From G963667975 sp963677395 (GTDB lineage: Bacteria; Bacteroidota; Bacteroidia; Bacteroidales; G963667975), in the NCBI GenBank assembly GCA_963677395.2, contig OY781965.2, positions 3,348,001-3,412,000 of the forward strand: DNA of 64,000 nucleotides, read 5' to 3'. The position numbers and the translations under genes were made by a program. Positions 51,107 through 60,243 of this stretch are shown here, one piece after another. Position 1 is the stretch's first letter, and the number at the start of each line of letters is the position of its first letter. Under the pieces are notes generated by a model. The model worked only from the letters and a program-made list of their open reading frames with translations, had not been told where the DNA came from and ran no database searches.

Positions 51107-52222
51107 TTATCTGTCGATATCCGGAATAACATAATCCAGTGAACCTCCAATTGCAACGAGGTCAGCTATCTTTTGTCCATGAGCCATCGTATTGAGAGCG
51201 GATAGATTGCAGAAGTTGGGTGAACGAAATTTAACCCGATAAGGATTTTTGTTTCCATCACTTACTACATAAACACCAAATTCGCCACGTGAAGCTTCCA
51301 CACGTTGATAGTATTCTCCTTCAGGCAGTTTGATGATTGGTTTCATCTTCGTATTATAATTTCCTTCAGGGATATTATCAATCAGTTGCTCGATGATTTT
51401 CATGGATTCCCACATTTCATCAATACGCACTTTGTAGCGGGAAAATGTATCGCCTTCGGTAGCCAGAGCTTCTTTAAATTCAACCTTATCGTAAAGATGA
51501 TACGGTGCATGTTTGCGAACATCGCATGAAAAGCCGGAACCACGTCCGGAAGGACCTGTAACTCCGTACGAAATAGCTTCCTCTAAGGAAAGTTTTCCGA
51601 CACCTTTGGTACGTTGTTGCATAATCACGTTTCCGGTAAGCAACTGGTCGTATTCCGGTAAGATCTTGCGGAATTTGGTAATAAACTGTTTTACACGTTT
51701 CTGAAAGTTTGGATGAATATCATTCATTAAACCACCCGGTGTGTAATAGCTCTGAATTAAACGGCCACCCGTTGTTTCTTCAAAAATATCGAGTATATCT
51801 TCACGATCACGCAATCCATAGAAAAAGCAGGTTAAACCACCCAAATCCATTCCGAACGAGCACCACCAAAGCTGGTGAGACGCAATACGCGTAAGCTCGT
51901 CAATAATGGTACGGATATATTTTACACGTTCGGGAACTTCTACTTCCAGTGCATTTTCAACCAAAAGGCAAACAGCACCATTATTGATGTGAGCCGAGAG
52001 ATAATCCAAACGGTCAGTAAGGTGGATAATTTGCGGATAGGTAAGCTTTTCCGACATCTTTTCGATGCCACGATGAATATAGCCACAATGAGGCTGAATA
52101 TTTTTTACAATTTCCCCCTGCAACGACAGCACAAGACGTAATACGCCGTGTGTTGAAGGGTGCTGAGGTCCCATGTTGATAATATATTCTTGTTCTTCTA
52201 AAAGAGTATCCTTTTCAATCAT
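51107..52222 (-). CDS. nuoD: NADH-quinone oxidoreductase subunit D (operon 2)
   Basis: NuoD, 371 residues, with NMGPQHPSTHGVLRL and CGYIHRGIEKMSEK near the N-terminus. I place the start at the ATG at 52222; a TTG six bases upstream is also in frame. It is a separate gene from nuoC and is 30 residues shorter than the operon 1 copy. Confidence 0.96.
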   Translation of the reverse strand: MIEKDTLLEEQEYIINMGPQHPSTHGVLRLVLSLQGEIVKNIQPHCGYIHRGIEKMSEKLTYPQIIHLTDRLDYLSAHINNGAVCLLVENALEVEVPERVKYIRTIIDELTRIASHQLWWCSFGMDLGGLTCFFYGLRDREDILDIFEETTGGRLIQSYYTPGGLMNDIHPNFQKRVKQFITKFRKILPEYDQLLTGNVIMQQRTKGVGKLSLEEAISYGVTGPSGRGSGFSCDVRKHAPYHLYDKVEFKEALATEGDTFSRYKVRIDEMWESMKIIEQLIDNIPEGNYNTKMKPIIKLPEGEYYQRVEASRGEFGVYVVSDGNKNPYRVKFRSPNFCNLSALNTMAHGQKIADLVAIGGSLDYVIPDIDR

Positions 52223-52228
52223 ACGCAA

Positions 52229-52690
52229 CTACCTTTCTACAATATTAATTTCATCATTGTAATCCTTGCGCAACGGATGTCCTACCCAATTTTCTTCGAG
52301 GAAAATACGGCGCATATCGGGATGGTTCTTAAACTGAATTCCCATCAAATCATAAGCTTCGCGTTCATGAAATTCGGCTGTACGCCAGATATCGCTTACC
52401 GTATCAATTACAGGAGTTTCACGATTGGCAGCTTTTACTTTCAGCACAAGATAATGATGATGTTTGGAAGAGGTAAGATGATAAACCACACCCAGTGATT
52501 GGTCAGGCCAATCAACAGCGGTAAGGTTAAAGAGGTAATCAAAATAAGTTTCGTCTGATTCTTTCAGCTCTTTGGCTAAAGTGCGTAGTTTTCCGGCAGG
52601 CACAGTTACTTCAGGATATTGTTTTCCTTCGATAACCTCAGCCTGAGGAACAAGCGCAAGAATCTTTTCTTTTAATGCATCCACATTCAT
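52229..52690 (-). CDS. nuoC: NADH-quinone oxidoreductase subunit C (operon 2)
   Basis: NuoC, 153 residues from the ATG at 52690 (MNVDALKEKIL), 13 bases after the nuoB stop; the frame is open to a TTG at 52729 inside nuoB. The signature FHEREAYDLMGIQFKNHP is near residue 112, followed by GHPLRKDY. Confidence 0.95.
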   Translation of the reverse strand: MNVDALKEKILALVPQAEVIEGKQYPEVTVPAGKLRTLAKELKESDETYFDYLFNLTAVDWPDQSLGVVYHLTSSKHHHYLVLKVKAANRETPVIDTVSDIWRTAEFHEREAYDLMGIQFKNHPDMRRIFLEENWVGHPLRKDYNDEINIVER

Positions 52691-52703
52691 AGGTAAAGGG
52701 TGC

Positions 52704-53255
52704 TTATGATTTCTTTTTACTTTTTGCAATGTTTCGCTCTGCCTTGATTTTGCGTTGCAACTGCATTACGCCATACAGCAAAGCTTCCGGACGTGGAGGA
52801 CAGCCGGGAATGTAAACATCCACCGGGATTACGTGTTCCACACCTTTCACAACATGGTATGAATTATAGAAAAACGGACCGCCCGAAATGGCACAGGAAC
52901 CCATTGCAATTACATACTTGGGTTCCGACATCTGGTCGTATAAACGTTTTAATACCGGAGCCATCTTATTGGTAATAGTTCCGGCAACTACAATCACATC
53001 AGCCTGGCGTGGGCTGGCACGATATACTTCGATGCCAAAGCGTGCAAAATCGTGACGCGATGCACCTGCTGCCATCATTTCAATACCACAACAACTTGTT
53101 GCAAAGGTTAATGGCCAAACCGAATTCGAACGTCCCCAATTAATCAAATTATCGAGGGTGGTCAAGAAATAATTACCACCCGGTTCCTGCATGGCTTCAA
53201 GGCTGTCATTATCCTTAAAGTCATTGTATTTCATCGATTTAATTTTTATTCCCAT
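52704..53255 (-). CDS. nuoB: NADH-quinone oxidoreductase subunit B (operon 2)
   Basis: NuoB, the N2-cluster subunit, about 183 residues. Cluster ligands are in SCCGIEMMAAG, MGSCAISGG and PGCPPRPEA. The frame is open to 53366 inside nuoA. The ATG at 53255 overlaps the nuoA stop in the same ATGGGAATAA junction as operon 1; an ATG at 53234 is an alternative. Confidence 0.95.
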   Translation of the reverse strand: MGIKIKSMKYNDFKDNDSLEAMQEPGGNYFLTTLDNLINWGRSNSVWPLTFATSCCGIEMMAAGASRHDFARFGIEVYRASPRQADVIVVAGTITNKMAPVLKRLYDQMSEPKYVIAMGSCAISGGPFFYNSYHVVKGVEHVIPVDVYIPGCPPRPEALLYGVMQLQRKIKAERNIAKSKKKS

Positions 53256-53596
53256 ACCAATGCATGTTTTTTCCAGGCATAAGCCAAGCCCATAGCCAGA
53301 ATAAAGAAAAAGATTCCAATCTCTACAAACGCAACCATTCCCAGTTTCTTCATCACTACTGCCCATGGAAATACAAAGACAGTTTCAACATCGAATACTA
53401 AAAACAGAATGGCAAACAGATAATAACCTACATTAAACTGTAACCAGGTTATGCCCTGAGTTGGAATACCGCATTCGTAAGCTTCGGACTTCTGAGCATT
53501 GGATGAACGTGGTGCAACAAAGCTTGAAAAAATGATTGCTCCTCCAACCAACACTAGTCCTACAACAAAAAATAGTACTAAGGTTTCTCCACTCAT
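53246..53596 (-). CDS. nuoA: NADH-quinone oxidoreductase subunit A (operon 2, first gene)
   Basis: NuoA/ND3, 116 residues from the ATG at 53596 (MSGETLVLFFVVG). The loop SEAYECGIPTQGITWLQF carries the conserved cysteine, and FLVFDVETVFVFPWA marks helix 2. It begins 34 bases after the flxA stop; a TAnnTTTG box lies in that gap. Confidence 0.96.
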   Translation of the reverse strand: MSGETLVLFFVVGLVLVGGAIIFSSFVAPRSSNAQKSEAYECGIPTQGITWLQFNVGYYLFAILFLVFDVETVFVFPWAVVMKKLGMVAFVEIGIFFFILAMGLAYAWKKHALVWE

Positions 53597-53615
53597 AATG
53601 TAATTATTTAAAACA

Positions 53616-53623
53616 CAAAGATA
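53616..53623 (-). promoter_or_regulatory. Predicted promoter -7 box of nuo operon 2
   Basis: Reads TATCTTTG on the minus strand, 19 bases before the nuoA ATG; a TTTG about 22 bases upstream (inside the end of flxA) could be the -33 element. So nuo operon 2 may be transcribed alone as well as by read-through from hdr-flx. Confidence 0.55.
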
Positions 53624-53630
53624 AAAGATT

Positions 53631-54470
53631 TTAGTATTCTGCAGGCAAAGCACCTAATTGCTCAAGAGTAAATACAGGACCATCTTTGCATACGTAGTAT
53701 TTTCCAACATTGCAGCGCCCGCACTTCCCGAATCCACACTTCATCCTGTTTTCGAGAGTTGTATAGATATCCGTATCCTTAAACCCAAGTTTTTGAAGTA
53801 CAGGGAAGGTATATTTAATCATAATCGGAGGGCCACATACAATAGCGATCGTATTTTCTGACTTAGGCGCAATTTTTTCAAGAATTGCAGGAACAAAACC
53901 TACTTCACCTTTCCAGTCAGGAGTTTCACCACCAGGGTCAACGGTAGTAACCAAATTTACATCCGGGCGTTCTTCCCACTCTTTTAATTCATGTTTGTAA
54001 ACCAAATCGTTCACACTTCTGGCACCATAAAGGATGGTAACATCTTTAAAGTTTTCACGGGTATCCAGACAGTTCCAGATTACGCAACGCATTGGAGGTA
54101 AAGCTATACCACCTGCAATGAATACAAGATTTTTGCCTTTCCATTCGTCAATTGGAAAAATATTTCCGTAGGGACCTCTAAATCCAACTGTTGCACCTTC
54201 TTCTAAATTGTACAAGGCAGAAGTTACTCTTCCCATTTTGCGAAAAGTACACTCAATATAACCTTTTCGGGTTGGCGATGACGCTACGCAAAAGGTAGAT
54301 TCGCCTTCTCCCATCACTGAATATTCGCCAAACTGTCCGGCTTTGAAATCGAAGTTTTGTGCATCTTCTTCATTGACAAACGTTAAACGAAAAGTTTTTA
54401 CCTCAGGAGCTTCTTCGGTTATCTTTTCAATCCTCATTAAATAAGGCTTGTATATATTTGACTGACACAT
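53631..54470 (-). CDS. flxA: FlxA-like FAD/NAD(P)H-binding oxidoreductase subunit
   Basis: A 279-residue ferredoxin-reductase-type protein, like FlxA or the gamma subunit of sulfhydrogenases. An FAD-binding barrel (FKAGQFGEYSVMG) is followed by the NAD(P) domain (RGPYGNIFPI, NLVFIAGGIALPP, CGPPIMI). The C-terminal CGFGKCGRCNVGKYYVC binds a 2Fe-2S cluster. In Flx-Hdr complexes this subunit oxidises NADH. It is last in the hdrCBA-flxDCBA run and immediately precedes nuoA. Confidence 0.85.
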   Translation of the reverse strand: MCQSNIYKPYLMRIEKITEEAPEVKTFRLTFVNEEDAQNFDFKAGQFGEYSVMGEGESTFCVASSPTRKGYIECTFRKMGRVTSALYNLEEGATVGFRGPYGNIFPIDEWKGKNLVFIAGGIALPPMRCVIWNCLDTRENFKDVTILYGARSVNDLVYKHELKEWEERPDVNLVTTVDPGGETPDWKGEVGFVPAILEKIAPKSENTIAIVCGPPIMIKYTFPVLQKLGFKDTDIYTTLENRMKCGFGKCGRCNVGKYYVCKDGPVFTLEQLGALPAEY

Positions 54471-54472
54471 AA

Positions 54473-55492
54473 CTATAATGCCTCCCCTATTTTTTTAAGA
54501 TGATCTAATATATTCATTTCAACCGGACAAGCACGTGAGCAACGTCCGCAACCTACACAACCATACACATCGAGGCGTTCGGGCATATAGGATAGTTTAT
54601 GCAGAATACGCTGACGCCAGCGTTGATTTTGAGTTTCACGGGGATTATGCCCGGATGTGTGATGCGTAAAGAGCGTAAAGGCACAAGAATCCCAGCAACG
54701 AACACGTGTTCCTTCTGCTTCGGTTCCCATGTCCTGAATATCGAAACAAGCACAGGTTGGACAAACGTAAGCACAAGCTCCACAACCCAAACAACGCATG
54801 GATTGTTCCTGCCAAATATCATTTTCAAATGCTGTATCGAGTTTTGCCCGTAAGGATTCTAACTCAAAATAAACGGGTACTTCGGTTAAAACTTCCTCTT
54901 TATTTACTTCTCCGGCTTCTTCGAACAAATCTTTTGCGAAAGCCAAAAGTTGTTCCCCTTTTTCGGTGCATATTTCAGCAAGGTAATCGCCAGATTTTAA
55001 AGGAGTAAGTAGAATATCACTTCCTTTTGTACCGCCGGGACTTAATCCCATAGATGTGCAGAAACATTGTTCGTCTGACTTTATACAACTCATCCCGATA
55101 ATCGTCATCTTTTTCAAACGGGTTGTAAAGAATTTATCTTCATAATCCCAGGTAAAGATGGCATTTAACGAACCAAAACCCGCTGCATCGCAAGGATGAA
55201 CACCCAACAATACTGTTTCGGGGAGTTTTTCCAGATCCACATCATTGAGCTCTATCTGTCCGTCAACTTTTTTATAATCAAAAAGCTTTTCAACTTTTGG
55301 AAAAACAGCATCTTTAACAGATTGCGCTGTTTGGATGTAATCGAAATCTGCTTCTGTAAAATCATTGATAATTTTAAATTTATGAAGAGAACCTTCATTA
55401 ACAGGAGCATATATACTTTTCCCGATAGCTTTTAATTTATCAAAAAGCAATCCGAGATTTTGTTTCTTTAATATTTTGATCTGTGTTGCCAT
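54473..55492 (-). CDS. flxB: FlxB-like 4Fe-4S dicluster protein
   Basis: A 339-residue iron-sulfur protein related to hydrogenase/sulfite-reductase beta subunits (HydB/AsrA type). The N-terminal ~230 residues contain LLGVHPCDAAGFGSLNAIF; the C-terminal part has two 4Fe-4S motifs, CLGCGACAYVCPTCAC (near 237) and CVGCGRCSRACPVEMN (near 314). It would relay electrons between FlxA and FlxC/FlxD. Confidence 0.83.
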   Translation of the reverse strand: MATQIKILKKQNLGLLFDKLKAIGKSIYAPVNEGSLHKFKIINDFTEADFDYIQTAQSVKDAVFPKVEKLFDYKKVDGQIELNDVDLEKLPETVLLGVHPCDAAGFGSLNAIFTWDYEDKFFTTRLKKMTIIGMSCIKSDEQCFCTSMGLSPGGTKGSDILLTPLKSGDYLAEICTEKGEQLLAFAKDLFEEAGEVNKEEVLTEVPVYFELESLRAKLDTAFENDIWQEQSMRCLGCGACAYVCPTCACFDIQDMGTEAEGTRVRCWDSCAFTLFTHHTSGHNPRETQNQRWRQRILHKLSYMPERLDVYGCVGCGRCSRACPVEMNILDHLKKIGEAL

Positions 55493-55495
55493 GAT

Positions 55496-56299
55496 TTATC
55501 GGATAAAGGTTTCGCTATCACCAGATTTGTAAGTGGACAATGCGTAGGTATCTCCCAAAACAGTACCAGCTTCGAATCCGAAGTTATTCATCATCTCTTC
55601 TGCAAGTTTCAGATTGATAATATTGAGCGGAATTCCTACCGGACATGCTTCTGTACAGTTTCCACAATCGGCACAACGACCTGCAATATGCATTGCTCTC
55701 ATGAGGTGCCATTCCATGTTACCAAGTTCAGTCGAAGGTACTTCAACCCATTGAGGCTGGTTACTTTCTACAGTACATTTCGTGCAATAGCACATAGGAC
55801 AAGCCGAACGACAAGCGTAACATTTAAAACATTTTGAGAATTGATCCTGCCAATAATCCCAACGTTCCTGCAATGTCATCGCATCAATTTTGGCAATCAG
55901 TTCTTTTTCTTCCTGTGTGTATTCTACCGGGTTTTGTTTCAGATATGCTTCAATTTCTTTAAAGTCAGCAAATTCCATCAACTCTCCCTGGCGTGAAATA
56001 CCCAATACAATCACCTTAGAATCGTCTATTTGGTGTTCATTATTAAGGAGTATCAAACTTTTTAACACCGAATGAGGTGCAACTACAGCAACTTTTCCAA
56101 ATTTCTTTACTTCGGAACGTGATAAGTAAACAGACAGATTTAAGATACACTTATTGTCATAAATTAGTTTACTTACATCTTCAACCTTCATAATAAAAGA
56201 AGGAATTGATTTTCCCGAAGGTGATTTTTCATAGCCAACAACCAAACCAACTGTTTCATTTTTCAACAGTTCGGCAGCTTTTACACGTAAACTATCCAT
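55496..56299 (-). CDS. flxC: FlxC-like 4Fe-4S dicluster protein
   Basis: A 267-residue iron-sulfur protein with cysteine sites CFKCYACRSACPMCYCTKC (near 156) and CADCGNCTEACPVGIPLN (near 210). The N-terminal domain (VGLVVGYEKSPSGK...) is of the coenzyme F420 hydrogenase/FlxC type. It overlaps the flxD stop by 8 bp, so translation is coupled. Confidence 0.82.
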   Translation of the reverse strand: MDSLRVKAAELLKNETVGLVVGYEKSPSGKSIPSFIMKVEDVSKLIYDNKCILNLSVYLSRSEVKKFGKVAVVAPHSVLKSLILLNNEHQIDDSKVIVLGISRQGELMEFADFKEIEAYLKQNPVEYTQEEKELIAKIDAMTLQERWDYWQDQFSKCFKCYACRSACPMCYCTKCTVESNQPQWVEVPSTELGNMEWHLMRAMHIAGRCADCGNCTEACPVGIPLNIINLKLAEEMMNNFGFEAGTVLGDTYALSTYKSGDSETFIR

Positions 56300-56738
56300 G
56301 GTGTTCCTCCTTTTCTTTAGCAGTTAATTTCTGGTAATTTTCGTAAGGTCCCAACTTTCTGAATTGTTCAACCGAAGAGTTAACAACTTCAGCCCACTTA
56401 GCACCTTCTGCAGCAGATACCCATGAAAATACTACACGGTTTACATCAATGCCCATAAAGTTGAGCAAGGCTCTGAAAATCATCCAGCGACGCTTTGCAT
56501 GAAAATTTCCTGAAGTATAATGGCAATCGTTTGGATGGCAGCCTGAAACAATAATTCCATCTGCACCGTTTGCAAATGCTTTTAAAAGAAGCATAAAATC
56601 AATTCTTCCGGTACACGGAAAGCGAATAATACGAACATTGGTTGCATATTTAATTCGGCTTGTGCCTGTTAAGTCGGCACCGGCGTACGTACACCAGTTG
56701 CAAACAAAGGCTACTACTTTTGGTTCAAATTCACTCAT
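56292..56738 (-). CDS. flxD: MvhD/FlxD-like iron-sulfur subunit
   Basis: A 148-residue protein of the MvhD/FlpD family, which links an electron donor to HdrA. Signatures: FVCNWCTYAGADLTGTSR at the start, RFPCTGRID near 40, and VSGCHPNDCHYTSGN near 60. It sits 2 bases after hdrA, exactly where a donor adaptor is expected. Confidence 0.92.
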   Translation of the reverse strand: MSEFEPKVVAFVCNWCTYAGADLTGTSRIKYATNVRIIRFPCTGRIDFMLLLKAFANGADGIIVSGCHPNDCHYTSGNFHAKRRWMIFRALLNFMGIDVNRVVFSWVSAAEGAKWAEVVNSSVEQFRKLGPYENYQKLTAKEKEEHHG

Positions 56739-56740
56739 GC

Positions 56741-58744
56741 TTATAAGGTATTTAAAACGGCCATTACTTCTGCATACATTTGCTTATTGGTGTATCCCTT
56801 GATATCAATTGATTTTGAGCGACAAAGAGCTACACAGGTACCACAACCCTGGCATAAGCCCGGATTGATATAGGCAACAGTTTTGATGAGATTACCATTT
56901 CGGTCTTTCAAATCTTCATGTTCGATAGCCTGATAAGGACATACTGTTTCGCAAAGGAAACATCCCACACAGGTTGAATGAATCGGAGCAACAGTACGGT
57001 TTACAACAGCTACAATCGGTTCGCGGGTTAATTCATCATTTGAAAACAATGCGGCAACTTTTGCAGCAGTTCCTGATGCCTGACCTACTGATTCCGGAAT
57101 ATCTTTCGGAGCCTGACATGCTCCTGCTAAAAAGATACCCGCAGTGTTGGTTTCTACCGGTTTGAGTTTGGGATGTGCTTCTGCAAAGAATTTATGACCA
57201 TCATACGAAACATGCAGTTTTTGAGCCAATTCTTCTGCTCCGGGATTTGCAATAGCTGCCGAAGCCAGAACAACCATATCCGCTTCAATTTCTACAGGCT
57301 GAGCACCCAGTAAGGTATCAGCTCCAACAACGATAAGTTTTCCTTTCTTTTCGTAAACTTTAGAAACACGTCCACGAATATATTTTGCGCCATCTTCTTC
57401 AATAGCTCGACGAACAAACTCATCATAATTTTTACCTGCTGAACGAATATCCATATAGAATACATAAGGCGTTCCATCATGAACTTTATGTTTGTATAAC
57501 ATGGCATGTTTTGCCGTGTACATACAGCAGATTTTTGAGCAATATTCGATGCCTTTAGCCGGATCACGAGAGCCTGCACAGGCAATAAATACGATATTTT
57601 TAGGAATCTGACCATCCGATGGTCTTCTGATTTCGCCCTGAGTTGGACCTGATGCTGACGCAAGACGTTCAAACTGAAGCCCGTCAATTACATCTTTATA
57701 TTTTCCAAAACCATATTCAGGGAAGAAATTGGTACGTTTTATATCAAAACCTGTAGCAATAACGATTGCTCCAACTTCAATATCTATAATTTCGTCAGGT
57801 TGATCAAAGCGGATAGCTCCGGTTGGACAAACCTTTTCGCAAACTTTACATTTGCCTTTGGTGTAATAGGTACAGTTTACCCTGTCAATAACAGGTTTGT
57901 TCGGAACTGCCTGTGGAAATGGCACGTAAATAGCTGTACGTGTGCCTAATCCCTGTTCAAATTCATTCAGAATTTTCTTGTTCGGGCATTTGGTTGTACA
58001 CAATCCGCAACCTGTACAAAGCTTTTCATCCAGGCTTTTTGATTTCAGACGAACCTTAGCCGTAAAGTTTCCAATAAATCCTTCGAGGCTTTCCAGTTCT
58101 GCATACGTATAAAGTGTAATATTCGGATGCTGAGCAACTTCTACCATTCGCGGAGTTAAAATACATTGCGAACAGTCAAGAGTTGGAAATGTTTCCGATA
58201 ACTGCGACATGTGACCACCGATGGATGGTTCACGTTCAATCATCACAACTTTATGACCACAATTTGCAATATCTAATGCCGATTGAATTCCGGCAACACC
58301 ACCTCCGATAACCAAAGCTGTTTTGGTAACAGGAACTTTAATCGGATGCAATGGTTCGTTCAGCTTAACTTTTTCAACCAGGGTACGAACCAGATCAATT
58401 GCTTTTTGAGTAGTTTCTTCACCCTTTTCGTGAACCCATGAGCAGTGTTCGCGAAGGTTCGCCATTTCACACAGGTATGGATTTAAACCAGCTTCCGAGC
58501 AAGCTCTGCGAAAAGTAGGTTCATGCATACGCGGCGAACAGGCTGCTACAACAACTCCGGTTAAGCCGTATTCTTTTATTGCTTCTTTGATCTTGGTCTG
58601 ACCAGGATCAGAACACATATATTTATAATCAATACTATAAGCTACACCCGGCAATTTGGATGAAACTTCTGCAACTTTAGCACAATCAACAGTAGCACCA
58701 ATATTTTCGCCACAATGACATACAAAAACGCCAATTTTTGCCAT
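56741..58744 (-). CDS. hdrA: HdrA-like flavin and iron-sulfur subunit
   Basis: A 667-residue homologue of heterodisulfide reductase subunit A, the flavin-bifurcating core in methanogens and in Flx-Hdr complexes. It has an N-terminal VFVCHCGENIG site, a FAD-binding motif (VIGGGVAGIQSALDIA, near 145), and several 4Fe-4S motifs: CTGCGLCTTKCP, CKVCEKVCP, CVGCFLCETVCP and CQGCGTCVALC. The segment TLDCSQCILTPRM is also characteristic. It overlaps the hdrB stop by one base. Confidence 0.93.
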   Translation of the reverse strand: MAKIGVFVCHCGENIGATVDCAKVAEVSSKLPGVAYSIDYKYMCSDPGQTKIKEAIKEYGLTGVVVAACSPRMHEPTFRRACSEAGLNPYLCEMANLREHCSWVHEKGEETTQKAIDLVRTLVEKVKLNEPLHPIKVPVTKTALVIGGGVAGIQSALDIANCGHKVVMIEREPSIGGHMSQLSETFPTLDCSQCILTPRMVEVAQHPNITLYTYAELESLEGFIGNFTAKVRLKSKSLDEKLCTGCGLCTTKCPNKKILNEFEQGLGTRTAIYVPFPQAVPNKPVIDRVNCTYYTKGKCKVCEKVCPTGAIRFDQPDEIIDIEVGAIVIATGFDIKRTNFFPEYGFGKYKDVIDGLQFERLASASGPTQGEIRRPSDGQIPKNIVFIACAGSRDPAKGIEYCSKICCMYTAKHAMLYKHKVHDGTPYVFYMDIRSAGKNYDEFVRRAIEEDGAKYIRGRVSKVYEKKGKLIVVGADTLLGAQPVEIEADMVVLASAAIANPGAEELAQKLHVSYDGHKFFAEAHPKLKPVETNTAGIFLAGACQAPKDIPESVGQASGTAAKVAALFSNDELTREPIVAVVNRTVAPIHSTCVGCFLCETVCPYQAIEHEDLKDRNGNLIKTVAYINPGLCQGCGTCVALCRSKSIDIKGYTNKQMYAEVMAVLNTL

Positions 58745-59646
58745 TAGTTTTCCTCCTTACTTTGTGGTTCTACCATAAGTTCAGCTTTTACCGGAACTCC
58801 TTTTTTGAGTTCAACCGGAACAAAATGACGCTGCATTCCCAGTTCACGTTCTTCAATTCCGGTTGCAAAACCAATTGCCTGAGTAATAAAGATTACCGGA
58901 ATATCGTATTTCTGCTTCATCATTTCATTGATTTCGTTGCGGCGCATATCAAGATTTGAATGACACATCGGGCAGGCAACAATAATTACTTCTGCACCAC
59001 GATCCACTGCATCTTCAATAATATTTCCTGATAATTTTGCAACAATCCCTGTTTTAGATACCGAGAGACCTGCTCCGCAGCATTCAGTTTTGAAAGCCCA
59101 GTCGATGGGTTCTGCACCCAGCTTTTCCATCACCACATCCATTGTTTGAGGATCTTCGGCCCGATCGAACTTCAGAATATTATTCGGACGAACCAATAAA
59201 CATCCGTAGTAACAGGCTACTTTGTGGTTAAATGACTGAAACAGTTTATATTGAATCTTGTCAACTATATATTTTTCAATAAATTGAATGATGTTCAAAA
59301 TTTCAATTTTTGAATCAAAATCCATTCCTGTAATTTCTGCAATCTTACCCTTAAGTGCAGGTTCTTCGGTTAATTCATGTTTGGTAACACTTAATCTGCT
59401 GTAACAAGCAGCACAGGGAACCAGAATTTCGGTTATGCCTTCATTGCTCGCAAGTGATAAAATCCGGGCTGGTAATGAGAGAGAGAGTTCTTTGTTAAGA
59501 TTGTGTGCTGCAGTAGCTCCGCAACAGTTCCAGTCAGGAATTTGAACCAGTTCTATTTCAAACTGCTTTGCCAAAGCAAGTACCGATTCGTTGTACTCGC
59601 GCGATGCACCTTCGAGTGAGCATCCGGGATAGAATCCTATTTTCAT
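58744..59646 (-). CDS. hdrB: HdrB-like subunit with two CCG domains
   Basis: A 300-residue homologue of heterodisulfide reductase subunit B. Both cysteine-rich CCG domains are complete: WNCCGATAAHN with PCAACYSRL, and TECCGAGLSVSK with CPMCHSNL. These hold the non-cubane 4Fe-4S clusters that reduce disulfides in methanogens. The natural substrate in this non-methanogen is unknown. It overlaps hdrC by 4 bp. Confidence 0.93.
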   Translation of the reverse strand: MKIGFYPGCSLEGASREYNESVLALAKQFEIELVQIPDWNCCGATAAHNLNKELSLSLPARILSLASNEGITEILVPCAACYSRLSVTKHELTEEPALKGKIAEITGMDFDSKIEILNIIQFIEKYIVDKIQYKLFQSFNHKVACYYGCLLVRPNNILKFDRAEDPQTMDVVMEKLGAEPIDWAFKTECCGAGLSVSKTGIVAKLSGNIIEDAVDRGAEVIIVACPMCHSNLDMRRNEINEMMKQKYDIPVIFITQAIGFATGIEERELGMQRHFVPVELKKGVPVKAELMVEPQSKEEN

Positions 59647-60218
59647 TTGCTTTCCTCCTTCTTTTCGATTGTTTTGGCAAAAATCCGTTCAATTTGCTTA
59701 CGATTTTTTATCATTTCCGGAAGTATTTTTAATTTACCTTTCGCAAACATTTTAGGTGCAAGTAATACATCCTGAAGTAATTTTCTGGAACGCATTTTGT
59801 ATTCAACCACGAGTCCTATTTCATATAATCTTCCGGTTTTTTTGATAGAACTCAGGAAAGATTTATGAAAGTCGATAATATTCTTTGCATAGGGATGAGT
59901 TTTCTTTTCACGAAGTGATTTTTCACGCAAAAAGTCCATCATTTTTGGAATATCTACTTCCATTGGGCATCGTGAAATACACATTTCACAGGTAAGGCAA
60001 AGCCAGATTGTTTTCGAACGCAACACTTTTTCTTCCAACTTTTTATCGCCGGTTTGAAGCATCCGTACAATCATGCTGGGTGGATAATCCATCTCTGTAG
60101 CGAGAGGGCATCCTGCAGAGCATTTTCCACATTGATAACAGCGGGCAGTTTTAACATGAGTGCTTTGCTCAATAACACCTGCCAGGGAGTTATCTACATG
60201 ATGATGAGGTGCTGACAT
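59643..60218 (-). CDS. hdrC: HdrC-like 4Fe-4S subunit
   Basis: A 191-residue homologue of heterodisulfide reductase subunit C with two 4Fe-4S motifs, CYQCGKCSAGCPLA (near 27) and CLTCEMCISRCPMEVD (near 74), which wire HdrA to HdrB. It is the first gene of hdrCBA-flxDCBA, 25 bp after the TPR gene. No TAnnTTTG box was found in that gap, so it may be read through from upstream. Confidence 0.92.
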   Translation of the reverse strand: MSAPHHHVDNSLAGVIEQSTHVKTARCYQCGKCSAGCPLATEMDYPPSMIVRMLQTGDKKLEEKVLRSKTIWLCLTCEMCISRCPMEVDIPKMMDFLREKSLREKKTHPYAKNIIDFHKSFLSSIKKTGRLYEIGLVVEYKMRSRKLLQDVLLAPKMFAKGKLKILPEMIKNRKQIERIFAKTIEKKEESK

Positions 60219-60243
60219 TTTTTTTAGGTTTAGATATATATTA

